Shown: positions 1 through 11,432, counted from the stretch's first letter. The stretch: DNA of 64,000 bases from Massilia eurypsychrophila (GCF_002760655.1 NZ_PDOC01000002.1:186001-250000); one strand, 5' to 3'. Program-made: numbers and translations. Notes: generated by a model not told the origin, from the sequence alone.

Positions 1-206
1 TCGGCCTGCGCACCGACAACCTGAACCACGCCTCGCAGGCGGCGATCGAGCGGCTCGGCGCGCACAAGGACGGCGTCATCCGCCACCACGCTGCGCGGCG
101 CGACGGCAGCGTGCGCGACACCGTCATCTACAGCATCTTGCGCGGCGAATGGCACGGCATCGAATCGGCGCTGCGCGACCGGCTGCAGCTGCACGCGGGG
201 GCCTAG
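1..206 (+). CDS. GNAT-family N-acetyltransferase, C-terminal part
   Basis: Reading from base 3, the last 67 codons of a protein run to a TAG at 204-206. The visible part has the typical end of a RimJ/RimL-type GNAT acetyltransferase: an 'AIERLGAHKDGVIR' segment (alpha-4 helix and turn after the acetyl-CoA site), then 'RDTVIYSILRGEW', the usual closing beta strands. These enzymes move acetyl from acetyl-CoA to an amino group; the substrate cannot be read from the tail. The stop is one base before the ATG of the VWA gene, so the two are probably co-transcribed. The N-terminus lies outside the window. Confidence 0.75.
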   Translation, partial: GLRTDNLNHASQAAIERLGAHKDGVIRHHAARRDGSVRDTVIYSILRGEWHGIESALRDRLQLHAGA

Positions 207-207
207 C

Positions 208-1377
208 ATGCTGATCGATTTCTTCTACACGCTGAAGGACGCCAAGATTCCGGTGACGATCAAGGAATTCCTGACCCTGCTCGAGGCGATGGAAAAGAAC
301 CTGATCGGCCAGTCGATGGACGACTTCTATTACTTGTCGCGGCTGGCGATGGTCAAGGACGAGGCGCATTTCGACAAGTTCGACCGCGCCTTTGCGCAGT
401 ACTTCAAGGGCATCAACGGCGCCTTCGAGAACAACAGCGCGATTCCGCTCGACTGGCTGCTCAAGCGCATGGAGCGCGAGCTCACGCCCGAACAGAAGGC
501 GGCGCTGGAAAAATTCGGCTACGACAAGCTGATGGACCGGCTGAACCAACTGCTGAAGGAGCAGAAAGAGCGCCACGAAGGCGGCAGCAAGTGGATCGGC
601 ACCGGCGGCACCTCGCCGTTCGGCAACGGCGGCACCAATCCGGAAGGCATCCGCATCGGCGGCGCCGGCGGCAACCGCACCGCGGTCAAGGTGTGGGAGC
701 AACGCTCGTACAAGGATTACGACGCCGAGCGCGAGCTTGGCACGCGCAACATCAAGGTCGCGCTGCGGCGGCTGCGCAAGTTCGCCCGCGAAGGCGCCGA
801 GGACGAACTGGCGCTGGACGCGACCATCCGTGCCACCGCCAGCAATGCCGGCTGGCTCGACATCAAGATGCAGCCTGAGCGCAAGAACAAGATCAAGGTG
901 CTGATGCTGTTAGATGTCGGCGGCAGCATGGACGACCATATCGAGCGCACCGAGGAACTGTTCTCGGCGGCCAAGACCGAATTCAAGAACATGGAGTTCT
1001 ACTATTTCCACAACTGCGTCTACGACTATCTGTGGAAGAACAACCGGCGCCGCCAGGCCGAGCGCTTTCCGACCTGGGACATCCTGCGCAAGTATCCGGC
1101 CGACACCAAGCTGATCTTCGTCGGCGACGCCACCATGAGTCCGTATGAAGTGCTGCAGCCGGGCGGCTCGGTCGAGTACAACAACGAAGAAGCCGGCGCC
1201 GCGTGGCTGGCGCGCTTTTGCAACGCGTTTCCAAAATTCATCTGGCTCAATCCCGAGCCGGAGCCCGTGTGGCAATACCGCCAGTCGATCTCGGTCATCA
1301 AGCAAATCATGAACAATCGCATGTTCCCGCTGACCATCGACGGCCTCGAGCGCGGCATGCGCTTGCTGAGCAAGTAA
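208..1377 (+). CDS. VWA domain-containing protein (CoxE-type)
   Basis: A 389-residue protein without a signal peptide. The first ~110 residues are helical, residues ~125-160 are a Gly-rich linker, and the C-terminal half is a von Willebrand A domain. The metal-site motif begins at D236 and reads DVGGSMDDH; the canonical form is DxSxS, so the third position is Gly. CoxE-like VWA proteins usually partner a MoxR-type AAA ATPase in assembling or activating metalloenzymes. No such ATPase is visible here, but it could lie upstream of the window. The ATG follows the stop of the acetyltransferase by one base. The family call is firm, the partner unknown. Confidence 0.85.
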   Translation: MLIDFFYTLKDAKIPVTIKEFLTLLEAMEKNLIGQSMDDFYYLSRLAMVKDEAHFDKFDRAFAQYFKGINGAFENNSAIPLDWLLKRMERELTPEQKAALEKFGYDKLMDRLNQLLKEQKERHEGGSKWIGTGGTSPFGNGGTNPEGIRIGGAGGNRTAVKVWEQRSYKDYDAERELGTRNIKVALRRLRKFAREGAEDELALDATIRATASNAGWLDIKMQPERKNKIKVLMLLDVGGSMDDHIERTEELFSAAKTEFKNMEFYYFHNCVYDYLWKNNRRRQAERFPTWDILRKYPADTKLIFVGDATMSPYEVLQPGGSVEYNNEEAGAAWLARFCNAFPKFIWLNPEPEPVWQYRQSISVIKQIMNNRMFPLTIDGLERGMRLLSK

Positions 1378-1393
1378 CAGCAGGGGTATGACG

Positions 1394-1420
1394 GGGACGC
1401 CGAGTCCCGATTCTTCTTTT
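1394..1420 (+). terminator. Weak intrinsic terminator after the VWA gene
   Basis: A 5-bp stem (GGGAC/GTCCC, loop GCCGA) is followed by a pyrimidine-rich tract, GATTCTTCTTTT. It lies 16 bases after the VWA stop codon. The stem is short, so this is a tentative call. Confidence 0.35.
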
Positions 1421-1421
1421 A

Positions 1422-1501
1422 GGGTCAGACCCCGGATTCACTAGCGTCAACTAGGCCCGGGGACAGACCCCCAACTGAACAATCGGGGTCGGTCCCCTCG
1501 A
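1422..1501. repeat. Cluster of GGGTCAGACCC-like short palindromes
   Basis: Three short palindromic motifs occur in 80 bases: GGGTCAGACCCC at 1422, a GGGGACAGACCCCC form at about 1459, and ATCGGGGTCGGTCCCC at about 1482. They share the core of the large hairpin repeats at 7982-8193, but without the long outer arms. They lie between the VWA gene and the antiporter gene, whose ATG is at 1582. No coding potential was seen here. Confidence 0.6.
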
Positions 1502-1581
1502 TCGGCGTCTGATCCCATCAAACGTGCGCACCGTGCGCCTCTTGTAGAATCGCCCAACCGCTTACCACGCGAAGGACCCAC

Positions 1582-2772
1582 ATGTCCGATCTGTTGTCGA
1601 TACTTACCAGCCTGGCCTGGCCGCTCGCTGTCGCCGTGGCCTGGCTCGCCGGTGAATTCGGCCAGCGCTGGACCGGTTTGCCGCGCGTCTCCTTCTACGG
1701 CCTGGTCGGCTTCGCACTCGGCGCTGCGCAAATTGGCGTGCTGCCCAAGCCGGAAGGCGGCGCCGTGCTGTTGCTGGCCGACATAGCGTTCGCGCTGATG
1801 CTGTTCGAACTGGGCTACCGCATCAACCTGCGCTGGCTGCGCACCAATCCGTGGATCGGCATCACCGGCCTGGTCGAGTCCGCCGCCACCTTCGTTGCCG
1901 TCTACTACGTCGCCCTCGCCTTCAGCAGCGCCCAGCTGACGGCGCTGATGCTGGCGTCGCTGTCGATGGCGACGTCGCCGGCTACGCTGGTGCGCGTCAT
2001 CAACGAGCAGCGCAGCTCCGGCCAGGTCACCGAGCGGGTGATGCACCTGGCCGCGCTCAACTGCGTGCTGTCGGTGTTCGCCTTCAACATCGTGGTCGGC
2101 TTCTGGCTGTTTCACAGCTCGGACGACCTCGCCCACGCCACCCTCAACAGCCTGGTCGTGCTGGCGCTGTCGGCACTGACCGGCGCCGCCACCGGCATCG
2201 TCGTGCCGGGCTTGCTGCGCGCGCTCGGCAACTTGGCGCAGGACGCCACCGTCGCGTTCGCGCTGTCGGTGATCCTGCTGGTATCGGTCACCTACACCTT
2301 TCAGCTCTCGCCCGTGGTCGCCGCGCTGGCGTTCGGCCTGACCGCGCGCCACCGCCGCGTCACGTTCGGCCAGGCGCAGCGCAACTTCGGCGCCCTCGGC
2401 GAATTGCTGGCGGTACTGCTGTTCGTGTTCGCCGCCTCCACCCTCGACTGGCGCGACGTGTTGTCCGGCGGCGCGATGGCGCTGGCCATCATCGCCGTGC
2501 GGCTGCTGACCAAGACGGCCGGCGTGGCCGCTTTCTCGCACCTGTCGGGCATCTCCTGGCGCAAGGGCGCGCTGACCGGACTCGGCCTGGCGCCGCTGTC
2601 GATCTTCGTCGTGCTGCTGCTCGAACACGCACGCCAGGCCGGCATGCTGATGGCCGAGCCGGTGCGCGCGCTGGCCGCCGTCATTTTGCTGCTCGAACTG
2701 TGCGCCCCCATCATCTTGCAGCGCGCCCTGATCTGGGCGCGCGAAACACCGGAGCAACACCATGGCTCTTGA
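1582..2772 (+). CDS. CPA2-family cation:proton antiporter
   Basis: A 396-residue, strongly hydrophobic protein with about 11-12 predicted membrane segments and no obvious C-terminal RCK/TrkA domain. The order of segments and the conserved '[20 protein letters not shown]' stretch (about residues 53-72) match Na+/H+ exchanger-type (KefB/CPA2) antiporters, which exchange Na+ or K+ for protons at the inner membrane. The ion cannot be told from sequence. Its 3' end overlaps the ybdK-like gene by 11 bases, which suggests translational coupling. Confidence 0.8.
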   Translation: MSDLLSILTSLAWPLAVAVAWLAGEFGQRWTGLPRVSFYGLVGFALGAAQIGVLPKPEGGAVLLLADIAFALMLFELGYRINLRWLRTNPWIGITGLVESAATFVAVYYVALAFSSAQLTALMLASLSMATSPATLVRVINEQRSSGQVTERVMHLAALNCVLSVFAFNIVVGFWLFHSSDDLAHATLNSLVVLALSALTGAATGIVVPGLLRALGNLAQDATVAFALSVILLVSVTYTFQLSPVVAALAFGLTARHRRVTFGQAQRNFGALGELLAVLLFVFAASTLDWRDVLSGGAMALAIIAVRLLTKTAGVAAFSHLSGISWRKGALTGLGLAPLSIFVVLLLEHARQAGMLMAEPVRALAAVILLLELCAPIILQRALIWARETPEQHHGS

Positions 2773-3877
2773 ACCGTTTGCCAAGTCCGAGGCGCTGACG
2801 TTCGGCGTCGAACTCGAGCTGCAGCTGGTGAGCCTGTCGGACTTCGACCTGACCGCCGCCAGTCCCGACCTGCTGCACCTGCTGGGCAAGAAGCCCTTCC
2901 CCGGCAATGTCACGCCGGAAATTACCGAGAGCATGATCGAGATTAATTCGAGCGTGCAGGCCAGCCACGGGCCGCTGCTGGACGAACTGCACCTGATCCG
3001 CAACACGCTGGTGGCCGCCGCCGACACGCTCAACATCGGCATCTGCGGCGGCGGCACCCATCCTTTTCAGCACTGGTCGCAGCAGAAGATTTATCCGAAG
3101 CCGCGCTTCCAGGAACTGTCGTCGCTGTACGGCTACCTGGCCAAGCAGTTCACCATCTTTGGCCAGCACGTGCACATCGGCTGCAGCTCCGGCGACGACG
3201 CCATGTTCCTGCTGCACTCGCTGTCGCGCTATGTGCCGCACTTCATCGCACTGTCGGCCTCGTCGCCGTTCGTGCAGGGGCGCGACACGCTGTTCGATTC
3301 GGCGCGGCTGAACTCGGTGTTCGCCTTCCCGATGAGCGGGCGGGCGCCGTTCTGCCTGCGCTGGGACGACTTCGCCAACGTCTACTACGCCAAGATGGAA
3401 GCAACCGGCATCATCAAGAGCATGAAGGATTTCTATTGGGACATCCGGCCCAAGCCCGAGTACGGCACCATCGAGCTGCGCGTGTGCGACACCCCGCTGA
3501 CGGTCGAGCGCGCCGCGGCGTTGGCCGGCTACCTGCAGGCGCTGTGCCGCCACCTGCTGCAGCGCATCGAGCCGGCGCCGGTCGAGGATGACTACCTGGT
3601 CTACAATTACAACCGGTTCCAGGCGTGCCGCTTCGGGCTCGACGGCGCCATCACGCATCCGAAAACCTACCAGACGATGTCGTTGCGCGAAGACATCTTG
3701 AAGACGCTGGCGGCGATGGCGCCGCACGCCGAGGTGCTGGGCAGCACGGTGGCGCTGCGGCACCTGCAGGCTGCGGCCGACGGCGCCAGCGATGCGAATT
3801 ACCTGCGCCAGCAATATGCGGCGGAAGGCAGCTGCGAGGGGATGGTCGATTCGGCGATCCACCGCTTCCGCGGCTAA
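2762..3877 (+). CDS. ybdK: YbdK-family carboxylate-amine ligase (GCS2-like)
   Basis: A 371-residue cytoplasmic protein of the usual YbdK length. It begins with the '[11 protein letters not shown]' strand that holds Mg/ATP-binding glutamates in the glutamate-cysteine ligase type 2 fold, and has 'GQHVHIGC' near residue 136 and '[12 protein letters not shown]' near residue 239, all family hallmarks. YbdK proteins show weak gamma-glutamylcysteine ligase activity; the natural role is uncertain. The ATG lies inside the antiporter's last codons. The next gene, a gamma-glutamyl hydrolase-like amidotransferase on the other strand, ends 12 bases away, so enzymes of gamma-glutamyl chemistry are neighbours. 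Confidence 0.87.
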   Translation: MALEPFAKSEALTFGVELELQLVSLSDFDLTAASPDLLHLLGKKPFPGNVTPEITESMIEINSSVQASHGPLLDELHLIRNTLVAAADTLNIGICGGGTHPFQHWSQQKIYPKPRFQELSSLYGYLAKQFTIFGQHVHIGCSSGDDAMFLLHSLSRYVPHFIALSASSPFVQGRDTLFDSARLNSVFAFPMSGRAPFCLRWDDFANVYYAKMEATGIIKSMKDFYWDIRPKPEYGTIELRVCDTPLTVERAAALAGYLQALCRHLLQRIEPAPVEDDYLVYNYNRFQACRFGLDGAITHPKTYQTMSLREDILKTLAAMAPHAEVLGSTVALRHLQAAADGASDANYLRQQYAAEGSCEGMVDSAIHRFRG

Positions 3878-3889
3878 GAGGTCTGCCCG

Positions 3890-4897
3890 CTAGAACCGGG
3901 TTTCGCGGGCGGCGCGCAGGAATTCGTCGAGGATCGGCGTGCAGTCGAGCAGCTCCTGGCCGCCGGCGCGGTGGAACTCGGGATGCCATTGCAGCCCCAT
4001 CACAAAATCGGCGCGCTGGTAGCGGATCGCTTCAACAATGCCGTCCGGATCGGACATTGCCTCGACGACGATGTCGCGCCCGAGCTCCTTCACCGCCTGG
4101 TGGTGGATCGAATTGACGACTGGCCGCTGCTGCTTCGGGAACATCTTGCCCAGCGACGAGCCGGGCGGGAACACGATCGAGTGGCGATGGGCATCGTAGT
4201 CCGAGTGCACGTGCGCCAGCGCCTCCGGCACGTTGGTGGCGACGTCCTGGTACAGGCTGCCGCCGAAGGCCACGTTGATCAGCTGGCAGCCGCGGCAAAT
4301 GCCCAGCACCGGCTTGCCCGCCTCGACGAATTCGTGCAGCAGTTCGAGTTCGTACAGGTCGCGCGCGCGGTCGCCGCCCCACTCGGGCCGGGTGGCCGCT
4401 TCCGAATAGGTTTGCGGCGAGACGTCGGCGCCGCCCTGCAGCACCAGGCCGTCGAGGTGGCGCGCATAGTGGCGCAAGGTGATGTTGCTGGGATGGAGCA
4501 GGCCGTTGGTATTGACCGTCGGGATCATGAACACCAGCACGTCGCGCGACATCACCCACTGGGCGATCGACTCTTCGAGGTATTGCAGGTTCTTCGAACG
4601 CAGGCCGGTCGAGCCGGCCTCCGGATGGAAGATGCGCGCCGACACGCCGATGTTGAGGGTGCGGCGCATGAAGTCGCGGCCGAAGCGGTCGCGCATCGAG
4701 CGCCAGCGCGACGAGATGACCCGCCCGGCCAGCGCCAGTGGCGTGTCGTGGCTGCGTTGATAAGGCGGGGTGCGCGCACCGCGGCCGATGTCGTGCTCGC
4801 GGGCGCGGCGGTCGGGAACGCGTGCCGGCGGGCCGTCCGGTTCAGGATCGGCGCGCCGCTCGGTGATAAGGGGATCGGGCTTGTCGGTGTCTGCCAT
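3890..4897 (-). CDS. Gamma-glutamyl-gamma-aminobutyrate hydrolase family protein (class I amidotransferase)
   Basis: A 335-residue protein with a charged N-terminal extension of about 70 residues before the catalytic domain. The peptidase C26 triad is complete: nucleophile C201 in 'GICRGCQLINVAFGG', then H305 and E307 in 'QWHPEF'. PuuD-type enzymes cleave gamma-glutamyl amides such as gamma-glutamyl-GABA in polyamine breakdown. No other puu genes are nearby, so the substrate is open. An internal ATG near residue 67 (MRDRFGRDFM) is a possible alternative start, which would remove most of the low-complexity extension. Convergent with ybdK. Confidence 0.82.
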   Translation of the reverse strand: MADTDKPDPLITERRADPEPDGPPARVPDRRAREHDIGRGARTPPYQRSHDTPLALAGRVISSRWRSMRDRFGRDFMRRTLNIGVSARIFHPEAGSTGLRSKNLQYLEESIAQWVMSRDVLVFMIPTVNTNGLLHPSNITLRHYARHLDGLVLQGGADVSPQTYSEAATRPEWGGDRARDLYELELLHEFVEAGKPVLGICRGCQLINVAFGGSLYQDVATNVPEALAHVHSDYDAHRHSIVFPPGSSLGKMFPKQQRPVVNSIHHQAVKELGRDIVVEAMSDPDGIVEAIRYQRADFVMGLQWHPEFHRAGGQELLDCTPILDEFLRAARETRF

Positions 4898-4972
4898 TCC
4901 TCAACTATAGCGCCCCTGCCGCGACGCACGATTTAAATTCGTAACAAAGTCGCGCAGGCAAGTGGCAAACAA

Positions 4973-5800
4973 CTAGGGCAGCGACATCAGCTTCTTGATC
5001 GCCGAGCACAGGTGGCGGTCGGCGACCGGCTTGTCGAGCATGCCGCGCACGCCGACTGCGCGGGCGCGCGGCGCGTCGTAGCGGAAGCTGCGCCCGACCA
5101 GGAACACCACCGCGGTGCGCTCGGCCGTCGGCAAGCCCTTGACGTCGGCGCACAGCCGGTACGGGTCGACCTGCGGCGTCGAGGTATTGATCATCAACAC
5201 CGACACCGACGTCTCGTCGCACAGGCGCAGCGCGGTGCCGGCGCTGTCGGTCCATTCGACCGGCAGGCGGCGCGCGCCGAGCACCCTGGCGACGTGGTCG
5301 CGGAAGGCGCCGCCCTTGTCGACGATCAGGATGGCGCCGGCCGGCGGTTCCTTGCGTTTTTGCTCGATCAGCGCCGGATCGGTCAGGTCCAAGTCCAGGC
5401 GCGGGCGGCGGCGCCGCTCGATCACCACCGGCAGCTGGCCGCGCGCGGTCAGCTGCGCCAGCGTCTGCGCGCGCCTGGCAATCAGGTGCGCCAGCAGCTG
5501 GTGCATGCGCACCGTGTCGATCGGCCGGGCCAGCTGGGGGAAGGTGAAGGCGGCCGCGGCCTGGCCGACCAGCAGCGCGGGTGTCAGGTCGGTGGGACTG
5601 GCGGCCGACAGGCGGGTCAGCGCCAGCAGGTCGTCGGCGTCGACGATATACAGGTCCGGCTCTTGCAAACTGTCGTCAAGCAGGCAAAAATACGACGGCC
5701 CCGCGGCCGGCGCCTGTGCCAGCGCGGCGCGGACCTGGGCGGCCTCTGCTGCATCGAACCCGATCAGGCGCACGGCAAACGGATATTTTGGAGAATGCAT
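4973..5800 (-). CDS. Response-regulator-like protein with degenerate receiver
   Basis: A 275-residue protein from the ATG at 5800; an upstream frame to 5875 has less plausible residues. Residues ~155-275 fold like a CheY receiver: 'AILIVDKGG' (one of the usual acidic pair, D161), 'VLMINTSTP' where the phospho-accepting Asp is replaced by N205, and 'MLDKPV' with the conserved Lys K257. The N-terminal ~120 residues look like a second, more diverged receiver-like domain ('LYIVDADDLLALT'). No output domain is visible. It is probably a phosphorylation-independent (pseudo-receiver) protein. It is transcribed divergently from parE. Confidence 0.6.
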   Translation of the reverse strand: MHSPKYPFAVRLIGFDAAEAAQVRAALAQAPAAGPSYFCLLDDSLQEPDLYIVDADDLLALTRLSAASPTDLTPALLVGQAAAAFTFPQLARPIDTVRMHQLLAHLIARRAQTLAQLTARGQLPVVIERRRRPRLDLDLTDPALIEQKRKEPPAGAILIVDKGGAFRDHVARVLGARRLPVEWTDSAGTALRLCDETSVSVLMINTSTPQVDPYRLCADVKGLPTAERTAVVFLVGRSFRYDAPRARAVGVRGMLDKPVADRHLCSAIKKLMSLP

Positions 5801-5911
5801 TTTTTGCATCGAAAAACACCACTGGGGAGAAGGCTGCGGCCAGCTGGCGCGCCTGCCGTATGAATCTAACCACAATCGCGCGCGCTGGCAAGTGGAATCA
5901 TTCTCGCCAAG

Positions 5912-5941
5912 TTCTGCCTTTTCCGCGCGACAAGATAGAAT
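5912..5941 (+). promoter_or_regulatory. Putative sigma70-like promoter of parE
   Basis: A TAGAAT -10 box (5936-5941) lies 18 bases after TTCTGC (5912-5917), a poor -35 match. Transcription would start about 12-15 bases before the parE ATG. No good Shine-Dalgarno sequence is seen before either possible start codon. Confidence 0.35.
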
Positions 5942-5959
5942 GCGCAGGCATCCGCATAA

Positions 5960-7972
<2,013 letters not shown>

Positions 7973-7981
7973 GCGCCAAAA

Positions 7982-8057
7982 AAATCGGGGTCAGACCCGT
8001 TTGTTCGCCTCCCGATCGTGACGAACACCGAACAACAAACGGGTCTGACCCCGATTT
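7982..8057. repeat. Long inverted repeat, GGGTCAGACCCGTTTGTT family, copy 1
   Basis: Two 24-base arms (7982-8005 and 8034-8057) are perfect reverse complements. Each contains GGGGTCAGACCCGTTTGTT, and the loop is 28 bases. It starts 9 bases after the parE stop codon. Each arm also holds the small palindrome GGGTCAGACCC, so alternative local hairpins are possible. There is no U-tract of terminator type. Confidence 0.9.
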
Positions 8058-8117
8058 AATTTGCCCAGAATGACACGTGCGGCGCGAGGCAAGGGCCGTT
8101 TTTCAAACACCCGAAAA

Positions 8118-8193
8118 AAATCGGGGTCAGACCCGTTTGTTCGCACGCGCAAAGCGAGAATGGCCGAATAACAAACGGGTCTGACCCCAAATT
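8118..8193. repeat. Long inverted repeat, GGGTCAGACCCGTTTGTT family, copy 2
   Basis: The same arm sequence as the copy at 7982 recurs at 8118-8141, with its complement at 8170-8193 (19 core bases perfect, with looser outer pairing). The 28-base loop is unrelated in sequence to that of copy 1. It ends 13 bases before the parC ATG, so it covers the parC ribosome-binding region; no clear Shine-Dalgarno sequence is left there. Confidence 0.88.
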
Positions 8194-8206
8194 GAATTGA
8201 ATAATT

Positions 8207-10612
8207 ATGTCATCACAAGCAACCTTATTTGATGTGCCGCCGGCGCCGCCAGGCGGCGAAGCGCCTCCGCCGCCACCGCCGCCGCACGACCTGGCGCCGC
8301 CACCACCGCCGCCACCGGGCGACGATGGCGACTGGCTGACGCTGTCGACCTTCGCCGAGCGCGCCTACCTCGACTACGCCGTGTCGGTCGTCAAGGGCCG
8401 CGCGCTGCCGGACGTGTGCGACGGCCAGAAGCCGGTCCAACGCCGCATCCTGTATGCGATGAATGAACTCGGCCTGGGCCCGACCGCCAAGCCGCGCAAG
8501 TCGGCGGCCGTGGTCGGCGACGTGCTCGGCAAGCTGCATCCGCACGGCGACCAGTCGGTCTACGACGCGCTGGTGCGCATGGCGCAGGACTTTTCGCTGC
8601 GCTATCCGCTGATCGACGGCCAGGGTAACTTCGGCTCGCGCGACGGCGACGGCGCCGCGGCAATGCGCTACACCGAGGCGCGCCTGACACCGATCGCGCG
8701 CCTGCTGATGGACGAAATCGACCAGGGCACGGTCGACTTCCAGCCGAACTACGACGGCTCGACGGTCGAACCGAAAACGCTGCCGGCGCGCCTGCCGATG
8801 GTGCTGCTCAATGGCGCCTCCGGCATCGCCGTCGGCCTCGCCACCGAGATCCCGTCGCACAACCTGGCCGAAGTGGCCAGGGCGGCGGTGGCGATGATCC
8901 GCGACCCGAAGATCACCCACGCCGAGCTGATGGCGATCATCCCCGGCCCGGACTTCCCGGGCGGCGGCCAGATCATCACGCCGGCGGCGCAAATCGCCGA
9001 GATGTACGCCACCGGCCGCGGCAGCATGAAGGTGCGCGCGCGCTGGAAGATCGAGGAGCTGGCGCGCGGCCAGTGGCAGGCGGTGGTCACCGAACTGCCG
9101 CCGGGGACGTCGTCGCAGAAGGTGCTCGAAGAGATCGAGGAGCTGACCAACCCGAAAATAAGGATGGGCAAGAAGGCGCTGTCGCCTGAACAGCTGACGA
9201 TGAAGCAGACCATCCTAGGTTCGCTCGACACGATCCGCGACGAATCGGGCCGCGCCGCGCCAGTGCGCCTGGTGTTCGAGCCGAAGTCGAAGAACCAGGA
9301 CCAGGGCGAGTTCATGCTGATGCTGCTCGCGCATACCTCGCTCGAGTCGTCCAATTCGATCAACCTGGTGATGATCGGCGGCGACGGCCGCCCACGCCAG
9401 AAAGGCCTGGGCGACATCCTGCGCGAGTGGGTCGAATTCCGCTTCATCACGGTCAAGCGCCGCACCGAATTCAAGATGGGCAAGGTCGACGACCGCATCC
9501 ACATCCTCGAAGGGCGCGAGGCGATCCTGCTCAACATCGACAAGGTCATCAAGATCATCCGCAATTCGGACGAGCCGAAGGCGGCGCTGATCGCCGAATT
9601 CCGCCTGTCGGACCGCCAGGCCGAGGACATCCTCGAGATCCGCCTGCGCCAGTTGGCGCGCCTGGAAACGATCAAGATCCAGCAGGAGCTGGCCGAACTG
9701 CGCAAGGAGAAAGCGACGCTGCAGGACATCCTCGAGAACCCGTCGACGATGAAGCGCGTGATCATCCGCGAAATCGAAGCCGACGCCAAGGCGTTCGGCG
9801 ACGTGCGCCGCACCCTGATCGAAGAAGCGCAGAGAGCAGTCTCGGAGCAGAAGGTCATCGACGAACCGGTCACCGTGATCGTGTCGGAAAAAGGCTGGGT
9901 GCGCGCGCGTACCGGCATCGGCCACGACGCCGCGCAGTTCACCTTCAAGGCGGGCGACGCGATGTACGCCGCGTTCGAGTGCCGCACCGTCGACACGCTG
10001 CTCGCCTTCGGCGACAACGGCAAGGTGTATTCGGTGCCGGTGGCGGCGCTGCCTGGCGCGCGCGGCGATGGCGTGCCGATCACCACGCTGGTCGACCTGT
10101 CGGGCGGCGCGCGCATCCTGAACTACTTTGCCGGCAGCGCGCAGACGCAGCTGGTGCTGGCGTCGTCCGGCGGCTACGGTTTCGTCTCGAAGGCGGGCGA
10201 CATGGTCAGCCGCCTGAAAGGCGGCAAATCGTTCCTCACGCTCGACGCCGGCGAAGTGCCGCTGCCGCCGCGCGTGGTCGGCGACAAGGCCACCGCGATC
10301 GCCTGCCTGTCCGAAAAGGGACGCGTGCTGGTGTTCGGCATGAACGAGATGAAGGTGCTCACCAACGGCGGGCGCGGCGTGATCCTGATGCACCTCGAGC
10401 CGAAAGAGAAACTGCTGGCAGTGCAGCCGATCACGCAGAAAGGCGTCAACGTGATCGGCACCTGGGCCGGCTCGAAGCCGCGCGTGGTGGAGCTGTTCGC
10501 ATCAAGCCTGGAGCCGCACTTCGGCAAGCGCGCGCTCAAGGGCAAGGCGCTGGTGCAGAAGGTCAAAGCGGTGTCGCTGGCGATGCGAACTACGGAGTCG
10601 GACGCGGGCTGA
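8207..10612 (+). CDS. parC: DNA topoisomerase IV subunit A
   Basis: An 801-residue type IIA topoisomerase breakage-reunion subunit. The catalytic tyrosine is Y155 in '[10 protein letters not shown]'. The quinolone-determining region reads [10 protein letters not shown], with Q116 where E. coli ParC has Ser80 and D120 where it has Glu84. A beta-pinwheel C-terminal domain covers about residues 530-790. The N-terminus carries about 45 extra residues rich in proline (runs of 7 Pro) before the start of homology at '[11 protein letters not shown]'. It works with ParE in chromosome decatenation. Confidence 0.93.
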   Translation: MSSQATLFDVPPAPPGGEAPPPPPPPHDLAPPPPPPPGDDGDWLTLSTFAERAYLDYAVSVVKGRALPDVCDGQKPVQRRILYAMNELGLGPTAKPRKSAAVVGDVLGKLHPHGDQSVYDALVRMAQDFSLRYPLIDGQGNFGSRDGDGAAAMRYTEARLTPIARLLMDEIDQGTVDFQPNYDGSTVEPKTLPARLPMVLLNGASGIAVGLATEIPSHNLAEVARAAVAMIRDPKITHAELMAIIPGPDFPGGGQIITPAAQIAEMYATGRGSMKVRARWKIEELARGQWQAVVTELPPGTSSQKVLEEIEELTNPKIRMGKKALSPEQLTMKQTILGSLDTIRDESGRAAPVRLVFEPKSKNQDQGEFMLMLLAHTSLESSNSINLVMIGGDGRPRQKGLGDILREWVEFRFITVKRRTEFKMGKVDDRIHILEGREAILLNIDKVIKIIRNSDEPKAALIAEFRLSDRQAEDILEIRLRQLARLETIKIQQELAELRKEKATLQDILENPSTMKRVIIREIEADAKAFGDVRRTLIEEAQRAVSEQKVIDEPVTVIVSEKGWVRARTGIGHDAAQFTFKAGDAMYAAFECRTVDTLLAFGDNGKVYSVPVAALPGARGDGVPITTLVDLSGGARILNYFAGSAQTQLVLASSGGYGFVSKAGDMVSRLKGGKSFLTLDAGEVPLPPRVVGDKATAIACLSEKGRVLVFGMNEMKVLTNGGRGVILMHLEPKEKLLAVQPITQKGVNVIGTWAGSKPRVVELFASSLEPHFGKRALKGKALVQKVKAVSLAMRTTESDAG

Positions 10613-10672
10613 TTGCGCCTGCATCGTCGACATGCGGCTGCATGATGTCGGCGATTCTGAGTCGTTCAAGGT

Positions 10673-10860
10673 AAGCGCGACAGATTGTCGTCGGTGGACC
10701 AGAACTACCTGCACGACGGACACCGTCTCGGCAGCAAACACGATGCCGCTATTGGCGCAAAGTCGTTCGGCGCTAGCGGTTTGGGCGGGGGGCGACGCTG
10801 AGGCCGCGTCGGCCGACGGTACGCGGTCCGTGGCGCCGGTTCGATCACGGACTTTCCGCC
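10673..10860 (+). pseudogene. Tn3-family transposase remnant (frameshifted)
   Basis: One frame reads 'KRDRLSSVDQNYLHD' (to about 10717). A second frame then continues 'TDTVSAANTMPLLAQSR', 'ALAVWAGGDAEAASADG' and 'TRSVAPVRS', ending at the TAA at 10863. Together these match the conserved C-terminal half of Tn3-type transposases (RDRLSWVDQNYLRDET, AANARLVDAQ, WGGGEVASADGLRFVVPVR). The frameshift and loss of both ends show a dead fragment. The rest of the 474-base gap after parC (10613-11086) shows no gene; a TACAAT box at 10903 is a possible -10. Confidence 0.78.
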
Positions 10861-11003
10861 AGTAAAAGCATCGGCGCTGACGGAATTTTCAGGGTGCCGG
10901 CTTACAATATCCTCTTCTCAAAAATTCGTAACGAATCGCGTGACAAGCAACCAGGGCTACCAGCTAAGCAGATTCCCGCCGCCACACTGTCGAAAAAATT
11001 CCC

Positions 11004-11029
11004 GCTGCTGACAGCACGTTGTCAGTAGC
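11004..11029. repeat. Inverted repeat in the leader of the ABM-like gene
   Basis: The arms GCTGCTGACA and TGTCAGTAGC pair at 9 of 10 positions around a 6-base loop. The repeat lies 57 bases before the ATG at 11087. No U-tract follows, so an operator or mRNA hairpin is likelier than a terminator. Confidence 0.5.
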
Positions 11030-11086
11030 TCTTCGTCATACTTGCTCGTGCAGCACTTTTTCGACCGTGAATTGGAGAAAACCATT

Positions 11087-11410
11087 ATGCGCGCAATAAA
11101 CAAGGTAGGCGGCTATATCGAGCTGGCCCCGTTCAAAGCTAAAGATGGCGTGACTGACGCCGCGATCCTCAATGCTGTCGATACCATGCAGGCAACGATG
11201 CGAACCTTCTCCGGCTTTTTGCGCCGGGAAACCTTGAAAATGGAGGACGGCAATTGGCTTGACATCGTTCTGTGGCGTGACAAGGTCAGCGTCGAAGCGG
11301 CGATGGAACAAATGCATGGTAGCCACGCATGCCAGGATTTTTTTGCATTGATCAACGAGACTGGCGTGCCGATGTCATTTGGCGGTGTAATGCGCTCGCA
11401 CAACGCGTAA
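11087..11410 (+). CDS. Small ABM-like (dimeric alpha/beta barrel) protein
   Basis: A 107-residue protein. The ATG at 11087 is chosen because GGAGA sits 8 bases before it; the frame upstream lacks such a site. The pattern 'GYIELAPFKAKDGV', helix, 'FLRRETLKMEDGNWLDIVLWRD', helix 'AAMEQMHGSHACQDFFALI' fits a ferredoxin-like ABM fold (antibiotic biosynthesis monooxygenase type). The catalytic role is unknown. A remnant YafY regulator follows 22 bases downstream; YafY-like WYL regulators often sit beside such genes. It lies between two transposase remnants. Confidence 0.5.
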   Translation: MRAINKVGGYIELAPFKAKDGVTDAAILNAVDTMQATMRTFSGFLRRETLKMEDGNWLDIVLWRDKVSVEAAMEQMHGSHACQDFFALINETGVPMSFGGVMRSHNA

Positions 11411-11432
11411 GTAGTCAGGAAAGGAGAGGCGC

